Source: an uncultured bacterium (GTDB lineage Bacteria > Verrucomicrobiota > Kiritimatiellia > RFP12 > UBA1067). Taken from it: a stretch of DNA of 60,321 nt. The DNA lies in contig CADCOC010000046.1 in the NCBI GenBank assembly GCA_902802945.1, positions 1 through 60,321 on the forward strand. Direction: 5' to 3'. How positions within the stretch are numbered: position 1 is the stretch's first letter; each line of letters opens with the position of its first letter. This document shows, one piece after another, positions 7,214 to 15,699 of the stretch. The translations under genes were made by a program, and so were the position numbers. The notes under the pieces were generated by a model. That model searched no databases. It was not told the origin of the DNA and saw only the letters and a program-made list of their open reading frames with translations.

Positions 7214-10200
7214 TTATCTTCCGCAGCCCCACTGCTTGTTCGGCTCGGAGCCCATCCAGAGTTCAAGCGTACCACCCTTCAGCACTTCGCGAGCGTCGAT
7301 GATGAAGGAGTTCTGCGGCTTGCCGTTGAACACGGCCTTATGCACGTACTTGTTGGCGCGGGAGGCGTTGTGCGCCTTGATGGTGAATGTGTCGCCGCGG
7401 CCGAAGCGTCGTCCGAGGTCGATTGTCGCCTCCTCGAAAAGCGGGCTCGCGATTTCGTAAATCGGCTCCGCGCGGCAGCCGCCGTCGGTCTGGAAGAGCC
7501 CCAGCGACGCCATCACGAACCACGCGCTCATCTGTCCCTGGTCCTCGTCGCCCAGCCAAGCCGTGGAATCGCCGAAACCGTAGAAGCGCTCCATGATCGA
7601 CCGCGCCCACTTCTGCGTCTCCCACGGTTCCTTCGCCCAGTTGAAGAGGAACGCGAAATGCATCGACTGCTGGTTGCCCTGCACGACGGGGAACTTCGCG
7701 TAGTGCTCGCCAGGAGCGTTGTAGCGGAACGGACAGCTCTTCTCAAAGCCCCACTTAAGCCGTTCGAGGAAACGCTCGCGTCCGACAATCTCCACGAGCG
7801 CCGGAACATTCTGCGGCACGAAAAACGTGAGCTGCCAGGCGTTGCCTTCTACATATCCCTTCACCGAGAATCCGTCCGACATGGAAGTCAGGGTTTGGTC
7901 CCATTCGCCCTTGGAGTCCCTGCGGTGGCAGTAACCGCTTTCGGGATTGACGGCGTTCTTCCACCAGGTACCGCGGTCGGAGAAGGTCTTGTACGCGGCC
8001 TCGTCGCCAATCGCCTTCGCGAACTGTCCTACGGTCCAGTCGTCGAACGAATACTCCATCGAGTTCGAGAAGGTGCCCTTGTCGCTCGGCACGTAATGGT
8101 ACTTCATGTACGCGGCGAGGTTGCGGTTGCCGGCGAAGCCGCGTCCCACCTTCTGCGCGGGCGTGGTCTGCATCTTCACGAATGCGGACAGCAGCTTCTT
8201 CGGGTCGTACACGCGGATGCCCATCTGCCAGGCGCTGACCATCTGCGGGATCTCGTGCTCCGCCACCATCACCGGGATGTAGCGCATGCCCGCCGGACCC
8301 TTTCCGAGCCATCCGCCGGCCTCGAACAGCGCCATCTGCGACTTCACCCAGCGCGCGCTCCACTCCGGCCCCACGAGGTTCCACGCCTGGTTCAGGTTCC
8401 AGAACGTGTTCCAGAACGCGTCGCACCCCATCGCGCGCGCGTCAGGATCGTCCAGCTTCTGGATTTTTCCGAACGGATCGCTCCAGCGTCCGTCGACATC
8501 GTTGAAGGTATTGCGGCAGAACGAGCGGTAGAGGTTCGTGTAGAAGCGCTTCTTCTCAAGACGGTCCGCCGTGGCGATCTTCACGCGCCCCAGCAGGTCG
8601 TTCCACGTCGCCTCGTTGGCCGCGCGCACCTTCTCGAAGCTCCAGCCGAACGGTTCCTCGACCTCGCGCTTCAGGTTGTTCGCCGCGCCCGCGATGTCCA
8701 CGAACGAAATGCCCGAGCGCATCTGCACGACGGTCTTGCCCTCCGCCGGCTTGAATTCTACATAGCAGCCGAAGTACTTCGGATTCTGCGCGGAATGTGC
8801 GCTACCTGTCCAAAGGGCGTCGTTTTCCCATCCGCCGAACTTTGCGATGTCCCGGTCGAACTCGATCACGAAGTGGACAGTGTAGAACTGGTCGGCGTCG
8901 CGGCTCCACACGTGCGTCGTATCCTGCTTGGAGAAACCTTCGATTCGGCGCGGACCCGTCTGGCGCACGTCGCAGGCCTTCAGGACGTAATTGTATTCGC
9001 ACGGCGTGAGCAGATCGATCATCACGCGCGGCGTCTTGCCCGCCGGATACGTGTAGCGCTGGAATCCGCAGCGGTCGGTCGCCGTGAGTTCGGCGAAGAT
9101 GTCATGGTCCGTGAGCTTCACGGCGTAGTATCCCGCCTTGCACACCTCGCTCGTCTTGTCGATGAACGAGCGGTAGCCGTCCGCATGGCCCTTGATTTCG
9201 GAATCCACGCCCATGCGGGTCTTGAGCGGACCCGTGGTCGGCATCGTGCCGAGTCCCGCCATGGTCCACTCGTGGATATGGCTAAAACACCCAATGCTCT
9301 CGATTGAGGGATCGTATCCGCCATCCCACACCCGCTTGCCGGGCAGGCCCTCGTTGTCGGGCGAGAGCTTCACCATGCTGAACGGCGTCCACGGACCCGG
9401 CGCGAGCATCCAGCGCGAGTGCGCCGTGCCCATGCGCGTATCGACGTACCCCGCCACACCTGCGTCGCGCTGCGGCGTACGCACGACCGTTCCTTCCCGC
9501 ACACATACCCCATCCACCAGCACACGATATTTACCCTGGGCCGCCGCATCCATCGGCGCTTCGAGCGAATACGCCCCGGCTTCCACACGCTGTTCCAACG
9601 CGACCTTGCCGTCGATCTCCACGCGCACGACGGGCGCGCCCTCCAGGTGCTCCACGTCAACGAGCAGCGGCTGCTTCCCGGTGCCGGGGATCAAGTAGTC
9701 GCCCGCCTTTACGTCTCGCACATACGCGCCCTTGTGCGCACGGCGTACCACGGCGTCCTTCGGCCCCTCCAACCGCACGTCGTCGAAGATCGCCCAGCTG
9801 CCTTCGATGGACGTGATCTTGATTTCGTTCGCACCCTCCACGATCTCACCGTCCGCAAGGTCGAACTTCGCCGCGAACGGCTTGGCCTTCGAGAAGTCGC
9901 CCTTCATGATGGACGCGTCTCCGCCACCGACGGGCAGCACCATCTTCCGCGCCTTGCCGTTCACCGACACCTTCAGGAGGGGCCTCTCCGCCTTATGGAC
10001 ATCTGCAAAGTCGATGACGAGCGTCCACGCGCCGTCCGTACCTTTCTTCGCGATGTCGAAGAGGATGTTCACCTGTTGCGTGCGGCGTCCTGCTGGACTG
10101 CCGGATCCGGCCCACTTGTCGTTGATGCCAGGAAGAACGTAGGGGAAAGACTTCTTTGCATCCGATCGTCCGATGAGGAAATAGTTGTTCTCCCAGCCGA

Positions 10201-10348
10201 AGTCGTGCTGTAGGAAATCGTTGTATCCTCGCGGCGCAAGCGCGAACTCGTTGCCCGTGCCGTCCTTCTGGCCGATCTGCCACACGACATGCGCATGTGC
10301 CGAAACTGCGGCCGCCGCCACGGCAGCCATCAACAAACTACGTTTCAT
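7214..10348 (-). CDS. GH92 alpha-mannosidase with N-terminal carbohydrate-binding region
   Basis: 1044 residues with a signal peptide (about 1-20). The N-terminal 220 residues resemble a rhamnogalacturonan-lyase-type beta-sandwich (VWQIGQKDGTGNEFAL; SWAIFDDVRLEG). GH92 occupies the rest: DTRMGTAHSRW, GCFSHIHEWTMAG, SMEYSFDDWTVGQFAK, and the C-terminal DEDQGQMSAWFVMASLGLF, where the Glu/Asp-rich Ca2+/catalytic region of GH92 lies. GH92 enzymes are exo-acting inverting Ca2+-dependent alpha-mannosidases on N-glycans or mannans, which suits a mucin or host-glycan diet. ATG 10348 has AAAGGAAA upstream; the TTG at 10354 is less likely. It is divergent from the porin gene. Confidence 0.92.
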   Translation of the reverse strand: MKRSLLMAAVAAAAVSAHAHVVWQIGQKDGTGNEFALAPRGYNDFLQHDFGWENNYFLIGRSDAKKSFPYVLPGINDKWAGSGSPAGRRTQQVNILFDIAKKGTDGAWTLVIDFADVHKAERPLLKVSVNGKARKMVLPVGGGDASIMKGDFSKAKPFAAKFDLADGEIVEGANEIKITSIEGSWAIFDDVRLEGPKDAVVRRAHKGAYVRDVKAGDYLIPGTGKQPLLVDVEHLEGAPVVRVEIDGKVALEQRVEAGAYSLEAPMDAAAQGKYRVLVDGVCVREGTVVRTPQRDAGVAGYVDTRMGTAHSRWMLAPGPWTPFSMVKLSPDNEGLPGKRVWDGGYDPSIESIGCFSHIHEWTMAGLGTMPTTGPLKTRMGVDSEIKGHADGYRSFIDKTSEVCKAGYYAVKLTDHDIFAELTATDRCGFQRYTYPAGKTPRVMIDLLTPCEYNYVLKACDVRQTGPRRIEGFSKQDTTHVWSRDADQFYTVHFVIEFDRDIAKFGGWENDALWTGSAHSAQNPKYFGCYVEFKPAEGKTVVQMRSGISFVDIAGAANNLKREVEEPFGWSFEKVRAANEATWNDLLGRVKIATADRLEKKRFYTNLYRSFCRNTFNDVDGRWSDPFGKIQKLDDPDARAMGCDAFWNTFWNLNQAWNLVGPEWSARWVKSQMALFEAGGWLGKGPAGMRYIPVMVAEHEIPQMVSAWQMGIRVYDPKKLLSAFVKMQTTPAQKVGRGFAGNRNLAAYMKYHYVPSDKGTFSNSMEYSFDDWTVGQFAKAIGDEAAYKTFSDRGTWWKNAVNPESGYCHRRDSKGEWDQTLTSMSDGFSVKGYVEGNAWQLTFFVPQNVPALVEIVGRERFLERLKWGFEKSCPFRYNAPGEHYAKFPVVQGNQQSMHFAFLFNWAKEPWETQKWARSIMERFYGFGDSTAWLGDEDQGQMSAWFVMASLGLFQTDGGCRAEPIYEIASPLFEEATIDLGRRFGRGDTFTIKAHNASRANKYVHKAVFNGKPQNSFIIDAREVLKGGTLELWMGSEPNKQWGCGR

Positions 10349-10510
10349 ATACAATTTTCCTTTCCTCTATTTACGCGAAAGCCAATCCGCGCTGTTGGTG
10401 ATAAGTTTACCAGAGGCATGGCCGCCGTTCAACTGCATAATCCTAAAATCCGTACCCGGCCACTCAACCGCAAATTCTACTCTGGAGTTCCACTGGGCGG
10501 CGACTTATGA

Positions 10511-10516
10511 TATAAT
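10511..10516 (+). promoter_or_regulatory. Extended -10 promoter giving a probable leaderless porin mRNA
   Basis: The upstream sequence is TTATGATATAATATTCGC followed directly by the ATG at 10523. Only 6 nt separate the hexamer from the start codon, so transcription should begin at or next to the A of ATG. There is no room for a Shine-Dalgarno. Confidence 0.7.
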
Positions 10517-10522
10517 ATTCGC

Positions 10523-11977
10523 ATGAAAATCATCCTTGCGACAGCTACCGCCGCGTTAGCATGCGCCGCGGCAGCGGGAACGAACGACGTGCCCGTCATC
10601 GACGAGCCCGTCGATTCCGCGTTCCAGACCTCCTTCGGAGCCGACCTTCGCATCCGCGAAGAGATCATGCACAACGTGCCGGGCCTGCCCGGCGCGCCGG
10701 GCGCCATGATGCCGCGCGCCTACAAAAAGAACATCAACCACCTGCGCGTCCGCCCGCGCGTGTACGGGCAGTTCGACTACGAGGAGTTCACGCTCTACGG
10801 ACGCCTCGTGAACGAGTTCCGCGAGCACTTCATCGAGAACGGCGTGAAGCGCAAGCGCCGCGCGTACAACTTCCCCGACGAGGTGGCGCTGGACAACCTC
10901 TGGTTCCAGGGCAAGGGGCTCTTCGACGGCTTCCTCGACTTCCGCATCGGACGACAGGACCTTTTCGACGGGCTTCACTCCACGCTCGGCCTCGACCGCA
11001 TCATGATCGACGGCGCGCCCTTCGTGGGTTCGCGCAGCTGTTATGCGGACATGCTCCGCTTCACGCTGCACCCCACCGAGACCTCGAAGCTCGACGCCTT
11101 CGCGCTCTACGACAACGGACGCAACAACTACCGCTACGGCAACCGCCTCTCGCGAGGCCGGCCCATGAACGCCATCCACCCCGCCGACTCGCCGGAGATG
11201 GACGAATGGGGCGGTGGACTCGTCTGGAACGACGACCTCTTCGAGAAGCGCCTACCCTACCAGCTCTTCGTCGTCCACAAGCACGCGGAGGACTACCACA
11301 CCGCATCCGGCGCGCGCATGCCCGACAAGCAGATCACCACCTTCGGCGTACACGTGATGCCGCAGATCACAGAGAACGTCTCCCTCGACCTTGAAGGTGC
11401 GAAACAGTTCGGCACGAAGTCCAGCAACGTCCAGGCCGGCGGCTGGATGGGCTACGCGGCGATCGACTTCCACAAGCATGTGACATCTCCCGACCAGATC
11501 CGCCCCTACACGCGCCTGAGCGCCTACTACCTCTCCGGCGACAAGCACCGCACGGGCGCACACGACAACGACACAGCCTGGGACCCGATGTGGGCGCGCG
11601 CGCCTATGGACTCGGAGATGTTCCAGTACGGCACGCTCTACGGTCTCGGCTACTGGAGCAACATGACCTACCCGAAACTGACCGTGGGCGCCGACATCGG
11701 CAAGCTCCACCGCGTCTCGGCCTATTCGGGCCCGATGTTTGCGGCGGTGCAGGACCATCTCGGCCACGCGGATGGCTCCGGCGAGAGCATGTACAAGGGC
11801 TGGCTCACGGCGGCACGGTACGACTTCCCGCTGCGAATTGCCCCCAAGGGCGCCACGGGCTTCGACCGCTTCACCGTCTTCGGCCACGTGGTTGCGGAGG
11901 TATTCAACCCAGGCGACTACTATGATTCGTCACGTCCGGCATACTTCATCCGCTGGGAGCTGATCTTCAAGTTCTGA
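10523..11977 (+). CDS. Alginate-export-type outer-membrane porin
   Basis: 484 residues with a short signal peptide (about 1-18). The body consists of alternating amphipathic strands typical of AlgE/alginate_exp-like 18-strand barrels: DLRIREEIMHNV near residue 42, FTLYGRLVNEFREHF, FDFRIGRQDLFDG-like strands, and a terminal YFIRWELIFKF ending in Phe as Bam-dependent barrels require. It probably passes charged or uronate-type sugars across the outer membrane. It diverges from the GH92 gene. The start codon sits 6 nt after a perfect extended -10, so initiation is probably leaderless. Confidence 0.85.
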   Translation: MKIILATATAALACAAAAGTNDVPVIDEPVDSAFQTSFGADLRIREEIMHNVPGLPGAPGAMMPRAYKKNINHLRVRPRVYGQFDYEEFTLYGRLVNEFREHFIENGVKRKRRAYNFPDEVALDNLWFQGKGLFDGFLDFRIGRQDLFDGLHSTLGLDRIMIDGAPFVGSRSCYADMLRFTLHPTETSKLDAFALYDNGRNNYRYGNRLSRGRPMNAIHPADSPEMDEWGGGLVWNDDLFEKRLPYQLFVVHKHAEDYHTASGARMPDKQITTFGVHVMPQITENVSLDLEGAKQFGTKSSNVQAGGWMGYAAIDFHKHVTSPDQIRPYTRLSAYYLSGDKHRTGAHDNDTAWDPMWARAPMDSEMFQYGTLYGLGYWSNMTYPKLTVGADIGKLHRVSAYSGPMFAAVQDHLGHADGSGESMYKGWLTAARYDFPLRIAPKGATGFDRFTVFGHVVAEVFNPGDYYDSSRPAYFIRWELIFKF

Positions 11978-12005
11978 TTTTTGCGCTCTCCCCACCTAGA
12001 TTGTC

Positions 12006-12041
12006 TCACGCAGAGGCGCAGAGAGGCAGAGAGCGCAGAGA
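12006..12041 (+). repeat. Left 36-bp inverted repeat of the GxxExxY unit
   Basis: It begins TCACGCAGAGGCGCAGAG and is composed of GCAGAG-type subrepeats. Its exact reverse complement is at 12690-12725. Confidence 0.95.
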
Positions 12042-12084
12042 TGGGGTATTGAGATGTTTTATAGGGATGAGGCATAGAGATGGG

Positions 12085-12486
12085 TTATGATGGTAGAGTT
12101 GGATGATCGTCGAATCCATTTACTACCCTGACATAGCCGTCGACCAGTTTCTCCATACCGAAGTTGATGAGCAATCCAAGAGGGAGATTCATTGCGATAA
12201 GATATGTCTTGACCTGCTTGAAAAACAGTGGATTCATCTTCTCCACGGCCTTTAGCTCAACAACAATCCTTCCATCTACAAACAGGTCTACCCTAAAAGC
12301 GTCTTCAAGCGTCATTCCTTCATATTCAAACGAAACTTGCTTCTGTCGCTCGACCGTATGTCCGCGCTTGACAAGTTCTGCTTCAAGCAATCTCTCGTAA
12401 ACAGATTCCAACATTCCAGGCCCAAACCTTCGATGGACCTTTATTGCCGCATCAAGAATATCTCCTGTAATCTCATTATCCGTCAT
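12085..12486 (-). CDS. GxxExxY family protein (PD-(D/E)XK nuclease-like)
   Basis: 133 residues. The family motif is complete: FGPGMLESVYERLLEAEL near residue 21. FRVDLFVDGRIVVELKAV (about residues 64-81) supplies the Asp and Glu-x-Lys pair of a PD-(D/E)XK-like active site. The family is short, often multi-copy, and of unknown function. Here it is the only gene inside a 36-bp inverted-repeat unit. Its upstream region is a purine-rich (on the mRNA) tandem repeat, not a normal promoter. Base composition is less GC-rich than the flanking genes. Confidence 0.88.
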   Translation of the reverse strand: MTDNEITGDILDAAIKVHRRFGPGMLESVYERLLEAELVKRGHTVERQKQVSFEYEGMTLEDAFRVDLFVDGRIVVELKAVEKMNPLFFKQVKTYLIAMNLPLGLLINFGMEKLVDGYVRVVNGFDDHPTLPS

Positions 12487-12542
12487 TTCCCAAATATCCT
12501 TTCTCTTAACTCATTCTCACTTAACTTCTTCTCTTTTTTCAG

Positions 12543-12682
12543 AACTCTCTCAGAAATCTCTCTCTTCAGCAACTCTCTCATAAACCTCTCTCTTCAGCAA
12601 CTCTCTCATAAACCTCTCTCTTCAGCAACTCTCTCATAAACCTCTCTCTTCAGCAACTCTCTCATAAACCTCTCTCTTCAAC
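12543..12682. repeat. 28-bp tandem repeat, five copies
   Basis: Units start at 12543 (divergent), 12571, 12599, 12627 and 12655, and a sixth begins at 12683 and runs into the inverted repeat. On the gene strand each unit carries AGAGAGAGG, TTT, ATG, which is a Shine-Dalgarno-like box correctly spaced from an ATG. As 28 is not a multiple of three, successive ATGs fall in different frames; a start in one unit reads about 19 codons before TGA. Confidence 0.95.
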
Positions 12683-12689
12683 AACTCTC

Positions 12690-12725
12690 TCTCTGCGCTC
12701 TCTGCCTCTCTGCGCCTCTGCGTGA
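12690..12725 (-). repeat. Right 36-bp inverted repeat of the GxxExxY unit
   Basis: It is the exact reverse complement of 12006-12041 and ends 23 nt before the acyltransferase stop codon. Confidence 0.95.
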
Positions 12726-12747
12726 AATTACTTTTCCCCATTCACCT

Positions 12748-13860
12748 TCACCCTCCTATGAGTTTCCCCACGAACGGGATGCGGCGGATCAGGACGCCAG
12801 CCGCCGAGGCTATGGCGTATGACACCACAGCCGTTACGAATATCGTCGTAGGCGTGTTGCATTGCGGACGCACCGCGTCGAACACCGCGAGCAGCACGAA
12901 CATGTGCAGAAGGTAGGTGCCGTAGCTCGCCTCGGAAAGCGGACGCACTATCCACCGGTAAAACGCGCCGTCCGCCTTGATCTTCCTGACGAGCATGAAC
13001 GCCGCGATCACCGCGACCGCCACTCCAGTGGAACAGTATTCTATGCTCATCTCCAGATCGACCGCAAACGCATACGGCTTCGCGCACGGGAATTCGGGTA
13101 TCCTAAAATAGAATCCGCCGCCCATAATGGCCGCGCCCACCAGCCAGAGCGGAACCGACACGGCGAGCGTCCGCCGCCAGGAGAACTCGGGTGCGAACCG
13201 ACGGAACCAGAAGCCGAGTAGCATGTAGCCGATGAAGCCGCTCACGTAGTGGAACATGCCGAACATGTTCCAAGGACACTCCCCGTAGAGATACGGCACG
13301 GCACCGAACGACGGATCGCCGTAAAGAGCTGTCCACACGCGGCGCAGGTACGGAAACGTCGTCGTGACAAGCCAGAGGATCAGCCAGCCGCGCAGTTCGC
13401 GCTCCGTGACCTTCTCGGCCCACGGCGAAAGAAGCGGCATCAGGAGATACAGCCCGAGCAGCATCGGCACGAACCAGAGGTGTCCGCCGGCATCCGGGAA
13501 ATTGAAGCACGCCTTGCCCCAGTTGTCGCCGAACCACCAGACGTATGCGCAGACCCAGACGATGAACGGTACGAGTATGCGCGCAAGGCGCCGCCGGAAG
13601 AATTCGCCCGTCGGCTTCTTCAATGGGAAGAGAAGATAGCTTGACGCCATCACGAACAACGGCACGCACACACGACAAACGCTTTCTACGATGGAAATCC
13701 AGATGGCGTCCCACTTGTTCGCGATGTATGTGATGTTCGGCGCCTCGCCGCCAAGGTAGAAGGGTTCGCTGGAGTGGATGACCATGACCATGAAGCAGGC
13801 TATGATCCGTAGCCAGTCCAGAAACACGATACGATTGCCAGTTGTCTTTTCTGTTTCCAT
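12748..13860 (-). CDS. Acyltransferase family 3 membrane protein
   Basis: 370 residues with about ten transmembrane segments. It begins with the family signature FLDWLRIIACFMVMVIHS, which includes the conserved Arg and His near residues 17-31. GGHLWFVPMLLGLYLL and SYGTYLLHM near the C-terminus also match acyltransferase_3 (OafA/ExoZ-like) proteins, which O-acetylate or succinylate surface polysaccharides using acyl-CoA. It stands alone, so the acceptor cannot be named. ATG 13860 was chosen because the family signature follows closely; an upstream TTG at 13890 is in frame and no start has a strong Shine-Dalgarno. Confidence 0.87.
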   Translation of the reverse strand: METEKTTGNRIVFLDWLRIIACFMVMVIHSSEPFYLGGEAPNITYIANKWDAIWISIVESVCRVCVPLFVMASSYLLFPLKKPTGEFFRRRLARILVPFIVWVCAYVWWFGDNWGKACFNFPDAGGHLWFVPMLLGLYLLMPLLSPWAEKVTERELRGWLILWLVTTTFPYLRRVWTALYGDPSFGAVPYLYGECPWNMFGMFHYVSGFIGYMLLGFWFRRFAPEFSWRRTLAVSVPLWLVGAAIMGGGFYFRIPEFPCAKPYAFAVDLEMSIEYCSTGVAVAVIAAFMLVRKIKADGAFYRWIVRPLSEASYGTYLLHMFVLLAVFDAVRPQCNTPTTIFVTAVVSYAIASAAGVLIRRIPFVGKLIGG

Positions 13861-13907
13861 TTCAATACGCCGTTTTTTGGGTTGGAACAAGTGGGTTTGC
13901 GTAGAAA

Positions 13908-13918
13908 ATTATATCACA
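13908..13918 (-). promoter_or_regulatory. Extended -10 promoter of the acyltransferase gene
   Basis: The minus strand reads TTGTGATATAAT, with TG-A-TATAAT. The leader to ATG 13860 is about 40 nt. Confidence 0.6.
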
Positions 13919-14004
13919 ATTCTGAGTCCCTGTGAGTACATTCGCAACCCGTCATCAAACTGCGTGTCCGTTTTAAACCGGCTAATATTCCGCCTCAATC
14001 TGAC

Positions 14005-14034
14005 TTGATATGCGGGAGAAAAATCGGGTATAAT
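14005..14034 (+). promoter_or_regulatory. -35/-10 promoter of the mannitol dehydrogenase gene
   Basis: TTGATA at 14005-14010 and TATAAT at 14029-14034 are 18 bp apart. Unlike most promoters here, it has a recognisable -35 and lacks the TG extension. The leader is about 32 nt and contains AAAGGA before ATG 14073. Confidence 0.65.
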
Positions 14035-14072
14035 ATCGGCCACAGCCGAATCAGCAACAAGAAAGGATAAAG

Positions 14073-15686
14073 ATGAAACTGTCTCTTGAATCGATCGCCA
14101 ATGACAAACAGTCGTGGGAAAAGGCCGGCGTGAAGCTGCCGTCGTTCGACATTGCCGCCATGCGCGCGCGTACCGAGTCCGAGCCAGAATGGGTGCATTT
14201 CGGCGCGGGTAACATTTTCCGCGGTTTCATTGGTTCGCTTTCGCAGCGGCTGCTGGACGAAGGGCTTTCGCAGACGGGCATCATCGCCTGCGACACGTTT
14301 GACTACGACATCATCGACCAGATCTACACCGCGCAGGACAACCTGACGCTCAACGTGCTCCTCAACCCCGACGGCACGGTGTCCAAGGAAGTGCTCGCGG
14401 GCGTCGCGAAGGGCGTCAAGGCGAACTTCGCGGACGCGAAGTCGAAGGACTCCCTCAAGTCGGTATTCCGCGCGCCGTCCCTGAAGATGCTGTCCTTCAC
14501 GATCACGGAGAAGGGCTATCAGCTGCGCCAGACGAACGGCGCGTACCTTCCGGTGGTGGAGGCGGACATGAAGGAGGGCCCCGAGGCAAGCCGACACGCG
14601 ATGTCCGTGGTCGCGGCGCTGCTGCTGGAGCGCTTCCGCGCCGGTAAGCTTCCGATCGCCGTCGTCTCGATGGACAACTGTTCGCACAACGGCGAGAAGC
14701 TCAAGGCGTCCGTCGTCGAGATGGCGAAGGCGTGGGTGGCGAACGGCTTCGCGCCGGCGGACTACCTCGCCTACGTGGAGGACGAGTCGGTCGTGTCGTT
14801 CCCCTGGTCGATGATCGACAAGATCACGCCGCGTCCGCATCCGCGCGTGGTGGAAATGCTTGCGAAGGACGGCATCGAGGGCATGGAGCCGATCGTCACC
14901 TCGAAGAAAACGTTCATCGCCCCGTTCGTCAACGCCGAGAAGCCGCAGTACCTCGTGGTGGAGGACCGCTTCCCGAACGGACGTCCCGCGCTTGAGAAGG
15001 TCGGCGTTTACATGACGGACCGCGACACGGTGAACAAGACGGAGAAGATGAAGGTCACGACGTGCCTCAACCCGCTCCACACCGCGATGTCGATGTACGG
15101 CTGCCTCCTCGGCTACACGCTCATCTGCGAGGAGATGAAGGACGCGGACATCGTGAAGCTCGTCAAGCGCCTCGGTTACGTGGAGGGACTGCCCGTCGTG
15201 GTAGATCCGAAGATTCTCTCCCCCAAGGCGTTCATCGACGAAGTGGTGAACGAGCGCCTGCCGAACGTGTTCATGCCGGACGATCCGCGCCGCATCGCCA
15301 CGGACACGTCGCAGAAGGTGGGAATCCGCTTCGGCGAAACGGTCAAGAGCTACATCGCGACCGGACGCGACCTCAACACGCTCGTCTCGCTCCCGCTCGC
15401 GCTTGCGGGCTGGATGCGCTACCTGCTCGCCGTCAACGACGCGGGCGAGCCGATGGAGGTTTCGGCGGATCCGCTCAAGGACGAACTGCAGGCAAAGCTT
15501 GCGGGAATCGCGTGGAACGATCCCGCGTCCTATTCGGGACAGCTCAAGCCCATCCTCGCGAATGCTTCCATCTTCGGAACCGACCTCACCCAGACGCCGC
15601 TTGCGGACAAGGTGGAGGGCTACTTCCTCCGTCTGCTCGAAGGCCCAGGGGCGGCCCGCCGTCTGCTGCAGGCCGAGCTGGCATAG
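14073..15686 (+). CDS. Mannitol dehydrogenase / fructuronate reductase family
   Basis: 537 residues, the usual length of the polyol-specific long-chain dehydrogenase family. HFGAGNIFRGFIG (about 41-53) is the NAD-binding start. VSMDNCSHNGEK, CLNPLHTAMSMYG and KVGIRFGETVKSY carry the family's conserved Lys/Asn/His catalytic surroundings. The enzyme would interconvert a ketose or ketouronate and its polyol. As a uxuA gene is present 14 kb away, fructuronate reductase (UxuB) is a likely role, but mannitol or altronate oxidoreductase cannot be excluded. It is followed 13 nt later by rarA in the same operon. AAAGGA precedes the ATG. Confidence 0.88.
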   Translation: MKLSLESIANDKQSWEKAGVKLPSFDIAAMRARTESEPEWVHFGAGNIFRGFIGSLSQRLLDEGLSQTGIIACDTFDYDIIDQIYTAQDNLTLNVLLNPDGTVSKEVLAGVAKGVKANFADAKSKDSLKSVFRAPSLKMLSFTITEKGYQLRQTNGAYLPVVEADMKEGPEASRHAMSVVAALLLERFRAGKLPIAVVSMDNCSHNGEKLKASVVEMAKAWVANGFAPADYLAYVEDESVVSFPWSMIDKITPRPHPRVVEMLAKDGIEGMEPIVTSKKTFIAPFVNAEKPQYLVVEDRFPNGRPALEKVGVYMTDRDTVNKTEKMKVTTCLNPLHTAMSMYGCLLGYTLICEEMKDADIVKLVKRLGYVEGLPVVVDPKILSPKAFIDEVVNERLPNVFMPDDPRRIATDTSQKVGIRFGETVKSYIATGRDLNTLVSLPLALAGWMRYLLAVNDAGEPMEVSADPLKDELQAKLAGIAWNDPASYSGQLKPILANASIFGTDLTQTPLADKVEGYFLRLLEGPGAARRLLQAELA

Positions 15687-15699
15687 GCACGTTGCGTCC

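Larger units (their letters stand above)
12006..12725. mobile_element. 720-bp unit with 36-bp inverted ends carrying a GxxExxY gene
   Basis: Perfect 36-bp inverted repeats at 12006-12041 and 12690-12725 enclose one gene (minus) and a five-copy 28-bp tandem repeat upstream of it. No target-site duplication is obvious at the borders. There is no transposase, so any movement would need the encoded nuclease-like protein, an external enzyme, or recombination between dispersed copies of the end sequence. The element type is inferred. Confidence 0.6.

Noticed and set aside
7121..9307. A 728-codon open frame on the plus strand opposite the GH92 gene
   Set aside because: It is rich in Arg, Ala, Leu and His with no recognisable domain and is antisense to a clear GH92 protein; high GC lowers stop frequency.
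12543..12682. CRISPR-like array
   Set aside because: The 28-bp units are contiguous with no unique spacers and there are no cas genes.
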